This document shows positions 24,261 to 36,900 of a DNA stretch of 64,000 bases, one piece after another (position 1 is the first letter of the stretch; every line of letters begins with the position of its first letter). Both the position numbers and the translations under genes were made by a program. Source of the stretch: Atriophallophorus winterbourni (taxonomy: Eukaryota; Platyhelminthes; Trematoda; Plagiorchiida; Microphallidae); the NCBI GenBank assembly GCA_013407085.1, contig JACCGJ010019621.1, positions 1 through 64,000 on the forward strand, in the 5' to 3' direction. The notes below the pieces were generated by a model, which worked only from the letters and a program-made list of their open reading frames with translations, had not been told where the DNA came from and did no database searches.

Positions 24261-27200
24261 TCAGCTCTGATTGGTTCAAACATCGTCGATCTCAGATCGG
24301 TTTAAACGTTCGTAGTTTTCATAATTAAATATTAAGCATTGTCAGCTCTGATTGGTTGAAACATTATTGATCTCAGATTTGTTCAAAACGTTTGCAGTTT
24401 TTGGACAGAAATTTTGGCATTCCTAGCTCTGATTGGTTTGAAAATTGTCGATCTCAGATTAATTCCAAACTTTTGTAGTTTTTGGAGTTAAATAAGGAGA
24501 ATTGTCATCTCTGATTGGATCAAACATTGTGGATCTGAGTTGCGTTCAAATTGTTTGTAGTTTTTGGACTTACATATTAAGCATTATCAGCTCTGATTAG
24601 ATCAAACATTGTCGATCTCAGATTGGTTCAAAACGTTTGTAGTTATTGGTCTGAGATATTAGGCATTGTCAGCTCTGATTGGTTTGAAAATTGACGATCT
24701 CAGATTGGTTGTTAACGTTTGTAGATTCTAGAGTATAATATTAGGCATTGTCAGCTCTGATTAATTCAAACATTGTCGATCTCAGATAAGTTTGAAACGT
24801 TTTTATACTTTGGAATAAAATATTGAGCAATGTCAGCTCTGATTAGTTCAAACATCGGCGATCTCAGATTGGTTCAAAACGTTTTAAGTTTTTGGACTGA
24901 AATATTGAGCATTGTCAGCTCTGATTGATTCAAACATCGTCGATCTCAGATCGGTTCAAAACGTTCGTAGTTTTCATAATTAAATATTAAGCATTGTCAG
25001 CTCTGTTTGGTTGAAACATTATTGATCTCAGATTTGTTCAAAACGTTCGCAGTTTTTGGACAAAAATTTTGGCATTCTCAGCTCTGATTGGTTTGAGAAT
25101 TGTAGTTTGTAGTTTTTGGAGTTAAATAAGGACAATTGTCTTCTCTGATTGGTTGAAACATTGTCGTTCTCAGATTAGTTCAAAACGTTCGTAGTTTTTA
25201 CGATGAAATATTATGCAGTGTCAGCTCTGATTGGTTCAAACATTGTTGATCTCAGATTTGTTCAAAACGTTTGCAGTTTTTAAACAGACATTTCGGCATT
25301 CTGAGCTCTATTTGGTTCAGAAATGGTCGATTCAAGATTAATTTCGAACGTTCGTAGTTTTTGGAGTTAAATAATGAGAATTGTCATTCCTGATTGGACC
25401 AAACATTGTCGATCTCAGTTACGTTCAAATTGATTGTAGTTTTTGGACTAACATATTAAGCATTGTCAGCTCTGATTAGATCAAACATTGTCGATCTCAG
25501 ATTGGTTCAAAACGTTCGTAGATTCTGTCTGAAATATTAGACATTGTCAGCTGTGATTGGTTCAAACATCGTCGTTTCAGATTGGTTAAAATCTTTTGTA
25601 GTTTTTGGACTGAATTATTAACCATTGTCAGCTCTGATAAACCAAACATTGTTGATCTCAGATTGGTTGAAACTGTTTGTAGTCTTCAGACTAAAACTTT
25701 AGGCATTGTCATCTCTGATTGGTTCAAACATTGTCGATCTCAGATTAGTTGAAAACGTTCGTAGTTTTTACAATGGAATATAATGCATTGTCAGCTCTGA
25801 TTGTTTCAAACATTTTAGATCTCAGATTTGTTAAGCACGTTTGCAGTTTTTGAACAGACATTTTGGCATTCTTAGCTCTGATTGGTTCAAGAATGGTCGA
25901 TCCCAGATTAATTTCGAACGGTTGTAGTTTTTGGAGTTAAATAATGAGAATTGTCATCTGTGATTGGATCAAGCATTGTCGATCTCAGATTATTTGAAAA
26001 CGTTCGTAGTTTTTACAATGAAATATAATGCATTGTCAGCCCAGATTGTTTCGAACATTAAAGATCTCAGATTTGTTCAAAACGTTTGCAGTTTTCAGAC
26101 AGAAATTTTGGCATTCTCAGCTCGGATTGGTTTGAAAATTGTCGATCCCAGATTAATTCCAAACTTTTGTAGTTTTTGGAGTTAAATAAGGAGAATTGTC
26201 ATCTCTGATTGGTTCAAACATTGTCGATCTCAGATTAGTTCAAAACGTTCGTAGTTTTTAAAATGAAAAATTATGCATTGTCAGCTCTCATTGGTTCAAA
26301 CATTGTTGATCTCAGATTTGTTTAAAACGTTTGCAGTTTTTGAACAGACATTTCGGCATTCTCAGCTCTAATTGGTTCAAAAATTGTCCATCCCAGATTA
26401 ATTTCGAACGTTCGTAGTTTTTTGGAGTTAAATAATGAGAATTGTCATCTCTGATTGGATCAAACTTTGTGGATCTCAGTTACGTTCAAATTGTTTGTAG
26501 TTTTTAGACTAAAATATTAGGCATTGTCAGCTCTGATTAGATGAAACATTGTCGATCTAAGATTGATTCAAAACGTTTGTAGTTTTTGATCTGAAATATT
26601 AGGCATTGTCAGGTGTGATTGGTTTGAAAATTGACAATTCCAGATAGATTCTAAACGTTCGTAGTTTTCAGAGTATAATATTAGGCATTGTCAGCTCTGA
26701 TTGGTTCAAACATTGTCGATCTCAGTTAAGTTTGAAACGTTTTTATTTTTTGGACTAAAATTTTGAGCAATATCAGCTGTGATTGGTTCAAACATCGTCG
26801 ATTCAGATTGGTTAAAAACGTTCGTAGTTTTTGGACTGAAATATTAACCATTGTCAGCTCTGATAAACCAAACATTGTTGATCTCAGATTGGTTCAAATT
26901 GTTTGTAGTCTTTGAACTAAAATAATAAGCATTGTCAGCTCTGATCAGATCAAACATTGTCGATCAAAGTTTCGTTCAAAAACTTCGTAGTTCTTGGACT
27001 GAAATAATAAGCACTGTCAGATCTGATTAGTTTGAACATTGTAAATCTCAGATTGGTTTGAAACGTTCGTAGTTTTTAGACTGAAATTTTAAGCATTGTC
27101 AGCTCTGATTGGTTCAAACATCGTTTATCTCAGATAAGTTCAACACGTTTTTAATTTTTAGACAAAAATATTGAGCATTGTCAGGTCTGATTGGTTCAAA

Positions 27201-28119
27201 CATCGTCGATCTCAGATCGGTTCAAAACGTTCGTAGTTTTCAGAATGAAATATTATGCATTGTCAGCTCTGATTGGTTCAAACATTGTTGATCTCAGATT
27301 TGTTCCAAACGTTTGCAGTTTTCGGACAGAGATATTTGGCATTCTCAGCTCTGAATGGTTTGAAAATTGTCGATCTTAGATAAATTCCGAATGTTTGTAG
27401 TTTTTGAATTAAATAATGAGAACTGTCATCTCTGATTGGATTCAACATTGTTTATCTGAGATCTGTGCAAAACGTTCGCAGTTTTTGAACAGAAATTTTG
27501 GCACTCTCAGCTCTGATTGATTCAAAAATTGTCGATCGAGATTAATTCCGAACGTTTGTAGTGTTTGTAGTTAAATAATGAGAATTGTCATCTTTGATTG
27601 ATTCAAACTTTGTCGATCTGAGATTAGTTCAAATTGTTCGTAGTTTTTAGACTAAAATATTAAGCATTGTCAGCTCTGATTAGATCAAGCATTGTCGATC
27701 ACAGTTTCGTTCAAAACCTTGGTAGTTTTGGAACTGAAATAATAAGCACTGTCAGGTCTGATTGGTTTAAACATTGTGAATCTCAGATTGGTTCAAAACG
27801 TTCGTAGGTTTTAGACTGAAATATTAAGCATTGTCAGCTCTGATTGGTTCAAACATCGTCTATTTCAGATTGGTTCAAAACGTTTGTTGATTTTAGAGTG
27901 AAATATTGAGCATTTTCTTCTCTGATTAGTTTGAACAACGTCAATATCAGATTAGTTCAAAACGTTTGTTTTTTCACAGAAATATCAATCATTGTCTGCT
28001 CTGATTAGTTTGAACATTGTCAATCTCAGATTAGTTCAAAACGTTTGTTTTTTTCACAGAAATATTAAGCATTTTCAGATCTGAATGGTTCAAACATTGT
28101 CGATCTGAGATAGGTTCCG

Positions 28120-29450
28120 AACGTTTGTACTTTTTACAGCAAAATATTGAGCATTGTTTGTTCTGATTGGTTTGAACATCGTCGATCTCGGATTAGATTG
28201 AAACCTTCGTTGTTTTTGGACTGAAATATTAAGCAATGTCAGCTCTGATAAATCAAACATTCTCGATTTCACGTTTGTTCGAAACCTTTGTAGTTTCCGG
28301 AGTGAAATAATAAGAATTGTCGGCTCTGATAAATCGAACATTGCTGATCTCAGATTGATATAAGACGTTCGTAGATTTTAGACTGAAATATCAGGCATTG
28401 TCAGCTCTAATTGGTTCAAACATCGTGTACCTCAGATTGGTTCAAAACGTTTGTACAATGTAGACTGAAATATTAAGAATTGTCTGCTCTGATTAGTTCA
28501 AACATTGTCGATTTTAGATTAGTTCAACACCTTTTTAGTTTTTAGACAAAAATATTGAGCATTGTCAGCTCTGATTGGTTCAAACATCGTCGATCTCAGA
28601 TCGGTTGAAAACGTTCATATTTTTTAGAATGAAATATTATGCATTGTCAGCTCTGATTGGTTCAAACATTGTTGATCTGAGATTTGTTCAAAACGTTTGC
28701 AGTTTTTGGACAGAAATTTCGGCATTCTCAGTTCTGATTGGTTTGAAAATTGTCGATCTTAGATTAATTCCAAACGTTTGTAGTGTTCGTAGTTATATAA
28801 TGAGAATTGTCATCTCTTAGTGGTTCAAACTTTGTCGATCGCAGATTAGTTCAAATTGCTTGTAGTTTTTAGACTGAAATATTAGGCATTGTCAGCTCTG
28901 ATTAGATCGAACATTGTCGATCTCAGATTGGTGCAATACGTTTGTAGTTTTCGGAATGAAATATTAGGCATTGTCAGATCTGATTAGATCAAACATTGTC
29001 GATCTTAGATCGGTTCGAAACGTTTGTAGTTCTCGGTTTGAAATATTAAGCATTGTCAGCTCTGATTGGTTTGAAGATTGACGATCTCAGATAGGTTCTA
29101 AACGTTTGTAGTTTTTACAGCAAAATATTGAGCATTGTTTGTTCTGATTGGTTCAAACATTGTCGATCTCAGATTAGATTGAAACGTTTGTAGTTTTTGG
29201 ACCGAAATATTAAGCAATGTAAGCGCTGATAAATCAAGCATTCTCGATCTCAGATTTGTTCAAAACCTTTGTAGTTTTTGGACTGAAATAATAAGAATTG
29301 TCGGCTCTGATAAATCAAACATTGCTGATCTCAGATTGATATAAGACGTTCGTAGATTCTAGACTGAAATATTAGGCATTGTCAGCTCTAATTTGTTCAA
29401 ACATCGTGTACCTCAGATTGGTTCAAAACGTTCGTAGATTTTAAACTGAA
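28120..29450 (+). repeat. 12-unit higher-order repeat
   Basis: A distinctive block with GGCTCTGATAAATC, TTGCTGATCTCAG and ATATAAGACGTTCGTAG occurs near 28320-28440 and again near 29300-29420. The offset between TTGCTGATCT at 28341 and at 29322 is 981 bp, close to 12 units. Edges are approximate. Confidence 0.75.
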
Positions 29451-29789
29451 ATATTAGGCATTGTCTGCTCTGATTAGTTCAAACATTGTCGATCTCAGAT
29501 TAGTTCAAAACGTTTGTTTTTTCACAGAAACATTAGGCATTGTCAGGTCTGATTGGTTTAAACATTGTCGATCTCAGATTGATTTACAACGTCTGTAATT
29601 TTTGAACTGATATATTGAGCATTGTTAGATCTGATTGATTTAAACATTATCGTTCTGAGATAGGTTTCAAGCGTTTGAAGTCTTCCGAGTTGAATATAAG
29701 GCATTGTCAGCTCTGATTGGTTTAAACATTGTCGATCTTCAATTAGTTTTTAGACTGAAATATTAAGCATTGTCAGCTCTGATTTGTTC

Positions 29790-29991
29790 TGTTATGATCT
29801 GTACTGTACGGCTGTTGGCCCAGCCCGTCACTGAACTCGTGTATTGACCGAATGCAAAAAGTACCACAATTTATTCAATGTGTGAATATCACAGTGAATA
29901 AATGCACAATTGAAACTCACCATCGATCTTGATTGGTCGATTATTCGATAGTTCTCTCACGGTCTATACGACATAGGGTGCCCTCCTAACA
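29790..29991 (-). repeat. 3' LTR of Gypsy-like element, copy 2 (202 bp)
   Basis: Begins TGTTATGATCTG and ends CCTCCTAACA on the plus strand. It is about 23 bp shorter than the LTR at 17220-17444, mainly from loss of the GATCAGAGAGAACG stretch. It is otherwise closely similar. Confidence 0.8.
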
Positions 29992-30000
29992 CCATCCCCT
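29992..30000 (-). other. Polypurine tract, copy 2
   Basis: Minus strand AGGGGATGG immediately before the LTR start TGTTAGG. Its position and composition match a plus-strand primer. Confidence 0.6.
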
Positions 30001-30904
30001 TTAAGCTTGGTTGTCGTATGACTTCATTTTCGGATTCACTTGCAGGCGGGTTACTGGAATACGTCTTCGATCAGCCCACCATCTTGCTTTGTATTTTGCG
30101 GAATTAATTTGAGGTGGCTCTTCTTCCGCTGAATTTCCATTTTCTGTGGTCTTGAAGGTGGCGAAAAAAGGATAGAGATCGTTGAACACTGATCTCTTAA
30201 AATAGTTTCCGTTATGCCTCTCTATGTTGCACTTCTGGCATCGGTGCTCCTTAAATGAGCAATAACGCGCAAAATGCCGTTCGTCATATTGGCAAAACAG
30301 GGATTGAAGCTTGGTGTTTTGATCAACACGGTGATCATTCTGCCGTCTGCCTTGCTGCTTGATTGCTAACAACACCGGCTCATTTTGGCAGGAGTATTGT
30401 TCGACTAGCGCAGTGTCACGCTTCAAATTTAGTAGCCTCAGGCATTCGGTTGTTATTTACGTCATGTTCATTTCCGGATTTTGATCGAGTAGTGACGGTG
30501 GTCTTGTGCGAATCTCTTGATCATTCTCTGATTGCAGACCACATACGTTTCCTGTATAAGTTACAAATTCATCGCAGTCCTGCTTGACAAATATCATGCA
30601 GTTATAACGTTTGTTAAATGGAAAAGACTGTTCGCCAAAACTTTATTCGAAAACTGATTGAAAAATAAATATGAATCTCTTGAACTAAGATTCGAAGGTG
30701 AGACCGATTTCTTGGTCGTAATTGAAATTGGGGATGATGTTGATGATTGCATCTACCACTGGGTTTTGTGCATCAGTCTTCTTGTCTTGATAAATAACAT
30801 TCGGATTTTTTCAAATGTGTCTGCATGAAACGGGCTTGAGCTTCTTCGAATTGGGTTTGTTGCTGCTGAAGTATTGATTTTACTTCTTCTGCTATGACTG
30901 CCAT
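30001..30904 (-). pseudogene. Degenerate gag of the Gypsy-like LTR element, copy 2
   Basis: Gag would form the particle shell and bind element RNA. A start codon at 30904-30902 (minus) opens a 43-codon piece with a glutamine run (SILQQQQTQFEEAQARF), typical of gag N-termini, which ends at a stop at 30775-30773. Further stops and frame changes follow. The last open stretch (30426-30001) holds two zinc-knuckle remnants: FCQYDERHFARYC (second cysteine replaced by Y) and CQKCNIERHNGNYF (last cysteine replaced by F). Both have lost a zinc ligand. The frame ends MKSYDNQA, then a stop nine bases from the LTR, so protease and pol are entirely absent. Copy 1 has the same 3' junction, so this deletion predates the duplication of the two copies. 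Not functional. Confidence 0.72.
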
Positions 30905-31372
30905 TTCGAATTGCTGGGTTCTCTTCTCCCCGTCGCCAAGTTGTTATGGTCTGTACTGTACGACTGTTGGCCCAGCCCGTGTGATCAGAGAGAACGGAAC
31001 CGTCACTGAACTCGTGTATTGACCGTAATGCAACGAGCACCACAGTTGATCGAATTTGTGAATATCATCAGTGAATATAAATAACATTCGGATTTTTTCA
31101 AATGTGTCTGCATGAAACGGGCTTGAGCTTCTTCGACTGCTGAAGTATTGATTTTACGCTATGACTGCCATTTCGAATTGCTGGGTTCTCTTCTCCCCGT
31201 CGCCAAGTTGTTATGGTCTGTACTGTACGACAGCCCGTGTGATCAGTTCACTGAACTCGTGTATTGACCGAATGCAACGAGCACCACAGTTGATGTGAAT
31301 ATCCACAATTGGAACTCACCATCGATTTTGATTGGTCGATTAATCGACAGTTCGTTCACATACGTCGAACAG
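30790..31372 (-). repeat. 287-bp tandem duplication spanning LTR and gag start
   Basis: ATAACATTCGGATTTTTTC occurs at 30794 and 31081, and TGTTATGGTCTG at 30942 and about 31212. The join near 31077 lies in ATAAA, present in both the LTR and gag sequence, so it looks like a microhomology junction. The right copy has several short deletions (for example 16 bp in the glutamine-run region and about 9 and 16 bp in the LTR). Confidence 0.8.
30927..30941 (-). other. Candidate primer-binding site of the LTR element
   Basis: On the minus strand the LTR end ACCATAACA is followed at once by ACTTGGCGACGGGG. A TGG-containing site right after the 5' LTR is where a tRNA 3' end pairs to start reverse transcription. 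I do not assign the tRNA. Confidence 0.5.
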
Positions 31373-33090
31373 GTTCAAACATCGTCGATCTCCGATTGGT
31401 TCAAAACTTTCGTAGTTATTAGAATAACACATTGAGCATTGTCAGCTCTGATTTGTTCAAACATTGTTGAACACAGATTTGTTCAAAACGTTTTTAGTTA
31501 TGGGACTGAAATATTGAGCATTGTCAGCTCAGATTGGTTCAAACATAGTTGATCTCAGATCAGTTTGGAACGTTCGTAGTTTTTGAGCTGAAATATTAGG
31601 CATTGTCAGCTCTGATAAATCGAACATTGTTGATCTGAGATTGGTTCATACCGTTTGTAGTTTCTGGATTAAAATATCAAGCATTGTCACTTATGATTGA
31701 TTTAAACATCGTCAATCTCAGTTTCGTTCAAAACCTATGTAGTTTTAGACTGAAATAATGAGCAGTGTCAGATCTGATTGGTCTGTACATTGTGGAACTC
31801 AGATTGGTTCTAAACGTTTGTAATTTTTAGACTGAAATTTTAAGCATTGTCAGCTGTGATGGTTTCAAACATTGTCGATCTCAGATTGGTTCGAAACGCT
31901 TGTAGTCTTTTGACTCAAATATCAAGCATTGTCTGCTCTGATTTTTTCAAACCTTTTTGATCTCACATTCGTTTGAAATGTTTGTAGTTTTTAGACTAAA
32001 ATATCAGGCATTGTCAGCTAAGATTAGTTGAAACATTGTGGATTTCAGATTCGTTTAAAATGTTTGCAGTTTTTGGACAGAGATTAAGCATTCTCAGCTC
32101 TGATTGGTTTGAACATTTTCGATCTCAGATCTGTTATAAACGTTTGTAGTTTTTTAAGTTAAATAATGAAAATTGTCATGTCTGGTTCAAACATTGTCGA
32201 TCACAGATTAGTTCTGAATGCTTGTAGCTTTTGGACTAAAATATTAGGCATTGTCAGCGCTAATTAGATTTGTCAAAACGTTCAGTTTTTGAACTAAAAT
32301 ATTGTTTTTGATTAGAACAATTGTCGATCTGAGTTCAAAACCTTTGTAGTTGAGAAATATCAATTTGTCTCATAGTCATCTGAAGCGATTGGTTTGAAAA
32401 TCATTGTTTGCTCTGTTAGATCAAACATTGATCTCAGATTGGTTCAAAACGTTCGAAGTTTCTAGAATGAAATATTAATCATTATCAGATCTGATTGGTT
32501 CAAACATTGTTGATCTCAGATTAGTTCAAAATGTTTTTAGTTTTTGGAATGAAATATTGAGCATTGTCAGCTCAGATTGGATTGAGCATCGTCGATCTCA
32601 GATTGGTTCATGAAGTTTGTAGTTTTTTGGACTAAAATATCAAGCATTGTCACTTCTAATTGGTGTAATCATGGTCAATCTCAGTTTGGTTCGAAACCTT
32701 TGTAGTTTTTGGACTGAAATAATAGGCATTGTCGAATCTGATTTTTTGAAACATCGTCTAACTGAGATTGGTTCAAAACTTTTGTAATTCTTAGAATGAA
32801 GAATTAAGCATTGTCAGATCTGATTGGTTTAAACATCGTGTATCTCAGATTTGTCTAAAACCTTTGCAGTTTTTGGACAGAAATTTTGGCATTCTCAGCT
32901 CTGATTGGTTTGAAAATTGTCGATCTCAGATAAATTCCAAACGTTTGTAGTTTTTGGAGTTAAATAATGAGAACTGTCATCTCTCATTGGTACAAACATT
33001 GATGATTTGAGATCTGTTCAAAACGTTCGCAGTTTTTGGACAAAACGTTTAGCATTCTCAGCTCTGAGTGGTTTAATCATCGTCGATCTC

Positions 33091-36000
33091 AGTTTCGTTC
33101 AAAACCTTTGTAGTTTTTAGATTGAAATAATAAGCACTGTCAGATCTGATTGATTTATTCATTGAAGATCTCAGATTGTTTCAAAACGTTCGTAGTTTTT
33201 TGACTGAAATATTAGGCATTGTCAGCTCTGATTGGTTTAAGCATCGTCTATCTCAGATTGGTTCGGAACGTTTTTAGTTTTCGGACTAAGATATTAGGCA
33301 TTGTCTGCTATGATTGGTTCGAAAATTGACGATCTCAGATAGGTTCTGAACGTTTTTGACTTTTTAGAGTGAAATATTGTGGATTGTGAGCTGTGATTGT
33401 TTCGAACATTGTCGATTTTAGATTCGTTCAAAACGTTCGCAGTTTTTACAATGAATTATTAAGCATTGTCAGATCTGATTGGTTCAAACATTGTTGATCT
33501 CAAATTAGTTTAAAACGTTTGTTGTTTTTGAATTGAAATAATAAGCACTGCCAGATCTGATTGATTTAAACATTGTGGATCTCAGATTGGTTCAAAACGT
33601 TCGTAGTTTTCAGAATGAAATATTAGGCTTTGTCAGCTCTGATTGGTTCAAACATTGTCGATCTCAGATTGGTTCAAAACGATTTTAGTTTTCCGACTAA
33701 GATATAAGGCATTGTAAGCTCTGATTGTTTTAAAAATCGACGATCTCAGATAGGTTCAGAACGTTTTCAGTTTTTGGAGTAAAATATTGTGCATTGTCAG
33801 CTCCGATTGGTTCAAACTTGGTCGATCTCAGATTGGTTCAAATCGTTCGTAGTTTTTATAATGAAATATTAAGCATTGTCAGATCTGATTGATTCAAACA
33901 TTGTTGATCTCAGATCTGTTCAAAACGTTTGCAGTTTTTGGACATGAATTTTGGCATTCTCAGCTCTGATTGGATTAAAAATTGACGATCTCACATAGGT
34001 TCTAAACGTTTGTAGTTCTTGAAGTTAAATATTGGGCCTCATTAGCTATGATTGGTTCAAACATTGTCGATCTTATATAAGTTAAAAAGGTTTTCATTAT
34101 TTGGACTAAAATATTGAGCATTTTCACCTCTTATTGGTCCAAACATCGTCGATTTCAGATTAGTTCGAAACGTTTGTAGTTTTTTGAATGAAATATAAGG
34201 CATTGTCAGCTCTGATTATTCAGACCTTGTTGATCTCAAATCGGTTAAAAACGTTTGTAGTTTTTGAAGTGAAATATTAGGAATTGTCAGCTCTGATTGG
34301 CTTGAATATCGTCGATCTCAGTTTCGTTCAAAACCTTTGTAGTTTTTGGACTGGAATATAAAGCACTGTCAGATCTGATTGATTTCAATATTGTGGATCT
34401 CAGATTGGTTCAAAACGTTCGTAGTTTTCAAAATGAAATATTAAGCTTTGTCAGCTCTGATTGGTTCAAACATTGTCGATCGCAGATTGGTTCAAAACGA
34501 TTTTAGTTTTCGGACTAAGATATTACGCATTGTAAGCTCTGATTGTTTCAAAAATCGACTATCTCAGATGGGCTCAGAACGTTTTCAGTTTTTAGAGTAA
34601 AATATTGTGCATTGTAAGCTCTGATTGGTTCAAACATGGTCGATCTCAGATTTGTTCAAATCGTTCGTATTTTTTAGAATGAAATATTAAGCATTGTCAG
34701 ATCTGATTGATTCAAACATTGTTGATCTCAGATTTGTTCAAAACGTTTGCAGTTTTTGGATAGAAATTTTGGCATTCTCAGCTCTGATTGTATTAAAAAT
34801 TGACGATCTCAGATAGGTTCTGAACGTTTGTAGTTTTTAGAGTTAAATATTGGGCCTTATCAGCTATCATTCGTTCAAACATTGTCGATCTCATATCAGT
34901 TACAAAAGTTTTTATTATTTGAACTAAAATATTGAGCATTCTCAGCTTTAATTGGTTCAAACATCGTCGATTTCAGATTAGTTCGAAACGTTTGTAGTTT
35001 TTTGAATGAAATATTAAGCATTGTCAGCTCTGATAATTCAGACCTTGTTGATCTCAGATTAGTTAAAAACGTTTGCAGTTCTTGGAGTGAAATATTGAGA
35101 ATTGTCAGCTCTGATAAATCAAACATTGTTGATCTCAGATTAGTTCAAAAAGTTTGTAGTTTTTTGACTAAAATATTGAACGTTGTCACCTCTGATTGGC
35201 TTGAACATCGTCGATCTCAGTTTCGTTCAAACCCTTTGTAGTTTTTGGACTGGAATATAAAGCTCTGTCAGATCGGATTGATTTAAACATTGTGGATCTC
35301 AGATTGGTTCAAAACGTTCGTAGTTTTCTAGAATGAAATATTAGGCATTGTCAGCACTGATTGGTTCGAACATTGTCGATCTAAGATTATTTCAAAACGT
35401 TTTTAGTTTTCGGACTAAGATGTTAAACATTGTCAGCTCTGACTGGTTTGAAAATTGACCACCTCAGATAGGTTCTGACCGTTTTTTACCTTCTAGAGTA
35501 AACATTTGTGCATTATCTGCTCTGATTGGTTCAAACATGGTCGATCTCAGATTGGTTCAAATTGTTCTTAGTTTTTAGAATGAAATATTCAGCATTGTCA
35601 GATCTGATTGGTTCAAACATTGTTGATCTCAGATAAGTTCAAAACGTTTTTATTTTTTAGACTGAAATATTGAGCATTGTCAGCTCTGATTGGTTCGAAC
35701 ATCGTCGATCTCAGATTGATTTGGAACCTTTGTAGAATTTGAACTGAAATATTAAGCATTTTCAGCTCTGATAAATCAGACATTGTCGATCTCAGATTGG
35801 TTCATAACGTTCACAGTTTGTACAAAATTATTTGGCATTCCCAGCTCTGATTGGTTCGAACATCGTCGATCTCAGATTATTTTAAAACGTGTTTAGTTTT
35901 TGGAGTAAGATATTGAGCACTGTCAGCTCTGATTGGTTCAAAAATTGTCGATCTCAGATTGGTTGTATACGTTTGTAGTTCTTTACTGAAATATCAAGCA

Positions 36001-36100
36001 TTGTGAGCTCTAATCGGTTCTAAAATTTTCGATTTCGGATTGCTCTAACACGTTCGTAGTTTGTAGACTGAAATATCAGCCATTGTCAGCTCTGATTGGT
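33091..36100 (+). repeat. Nested higher-order repeats of about 5, 10, 11 and 15 units
   Basis: Marker AGCACTG/AGCTCTG plus TCAGATCTGATTGATTT occurs at 33133, 33544, 34362 and 35260 (offsets 411, 818 and 898). Marker AGTTTCGTTC occurs at 33091, 34320 and 35219 (offsets 1229 and 899). All are within a few bases of whole multiples of 82. Between markers the same rare variants occur in the same order. Confidence 0.8.
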
Positions 36101-36900
36101 TTAAACATTGTCGATCTCAAATTTGTTCAAAACGTTTGTAATTTATTTGGACTGGTATATTCAGCATTGTCAGTTTTGATTGGTTGAATAATTGTGGATC
36201 TGAGATTGGTTGGAAACGTTTGTAGTTTTTAGACTGAAATATAAAGCATTGTCAGCTCTGATTGGTTCAACCTTGTCATTTTCAGATCGGTTCGAAACGT
36301 TCGTAGTTTCGGGACTGAAACATTAAGCATTGTCAGCTCTGATTGGTTCAAACATTGTCGATCTAAGATTGGTTCAACACGTTTGTAGTTTTTGGATTGA
36401 AATATTGAACATTGTCAGCTCTGATTGGTTTAAGCATTGTCGATCTCATATTGGTTCAAGACGTTAGTAGATTTTTTGGACTTGAATATTAGGCATTGTC
36501 AGCTTTGATTGGTTCAATTATTGTGGACCTCAGATTAGTTCAAATCGTTTGTAATCTTAAGACTGAAATATTGAGCCTTGTCAGCTCTGATTGGTTCAAA
36601 CATTGTCGGTCTCAGATTGGTTCAAAACGTTTGTAGTTTTTAGCCTGAAATAGTTAGCAATGTCAGCTCTGATTGGTTCAAACATCGTCGATTTCAGATT
36701 ATTTCCAAACGTTCGAAGTATCTGGACTGAGAATAAGGCACTGTCAGCTCTGATTGGTTCAAAAATTGTCGATATCAGATTGTTTGTAAAATTTTGTAGT
36801 TTTTTACTGAAATATCAAGCATTCTCAGCTCTTGTTGGTTCTAACATTTCAGATCTTATATTGTTTCAACGCGTTTGTAGTTTTTGGACAGAAATAGTAA

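Larger units (their letters stand above)
18161..29789 (+). repeat. 82-bp satellite array, segment 3 (about 142 units)
   Basis: Same unit and orientation as the other segments. Common variants are ATTCTCAGCTCTGATTGG, GAAAATTGTCGATCTCAG and GGAGTTAAATAAGGAG. Shortened units with GTTTGTTTTTTCACAG recur near 21530, 22925, 24065, 27965, 28045 and 29515. A unit missing about 28 bp (GGTCGAATACGTTTG type) occurs near 9160, 18205 and 19565 and marks shared ancestry of these blocks. No gene is seen. Confidence 0.97.
29790..31372 (-). mobile_element. Gypsy-like LTR element, copy 2, internally deleted and rearranged
   Basis: On the minus strand, from right to left: a damaged LTR (about 31210-31372), a duplicated fragment of leader and gag start, a second partial LTR (30942-31076), leader with a candidate primer site, gag remnant, polypurine tract, and the 3' LTR (29790-29991). 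There is no pol. Possible 4-bp target duplication GTTC flanks it (29786-29789 and 31374-31377). The satellite phase continues across the insert, so it entered within one unit. The Gypsy-type assignment rests on the gag layout (Q-rich N-terminus, two CCHC-like knuckles) and is not certain. Confidence 0.8.

Noticed and set aside
30753..31043. 96-codon minus-strand frame across LTR and leader
   Set aside because: It starts at a non-gag position within the LTR and reads through the primer site in a different frame from the gag start at 30904.
17220..31372. Two independent transposition events of the Gypsy-like element
   Set aside because: The left flanks share several rare unit variants in the same order and the same insertion point, so duplication of one insertion is simpler.
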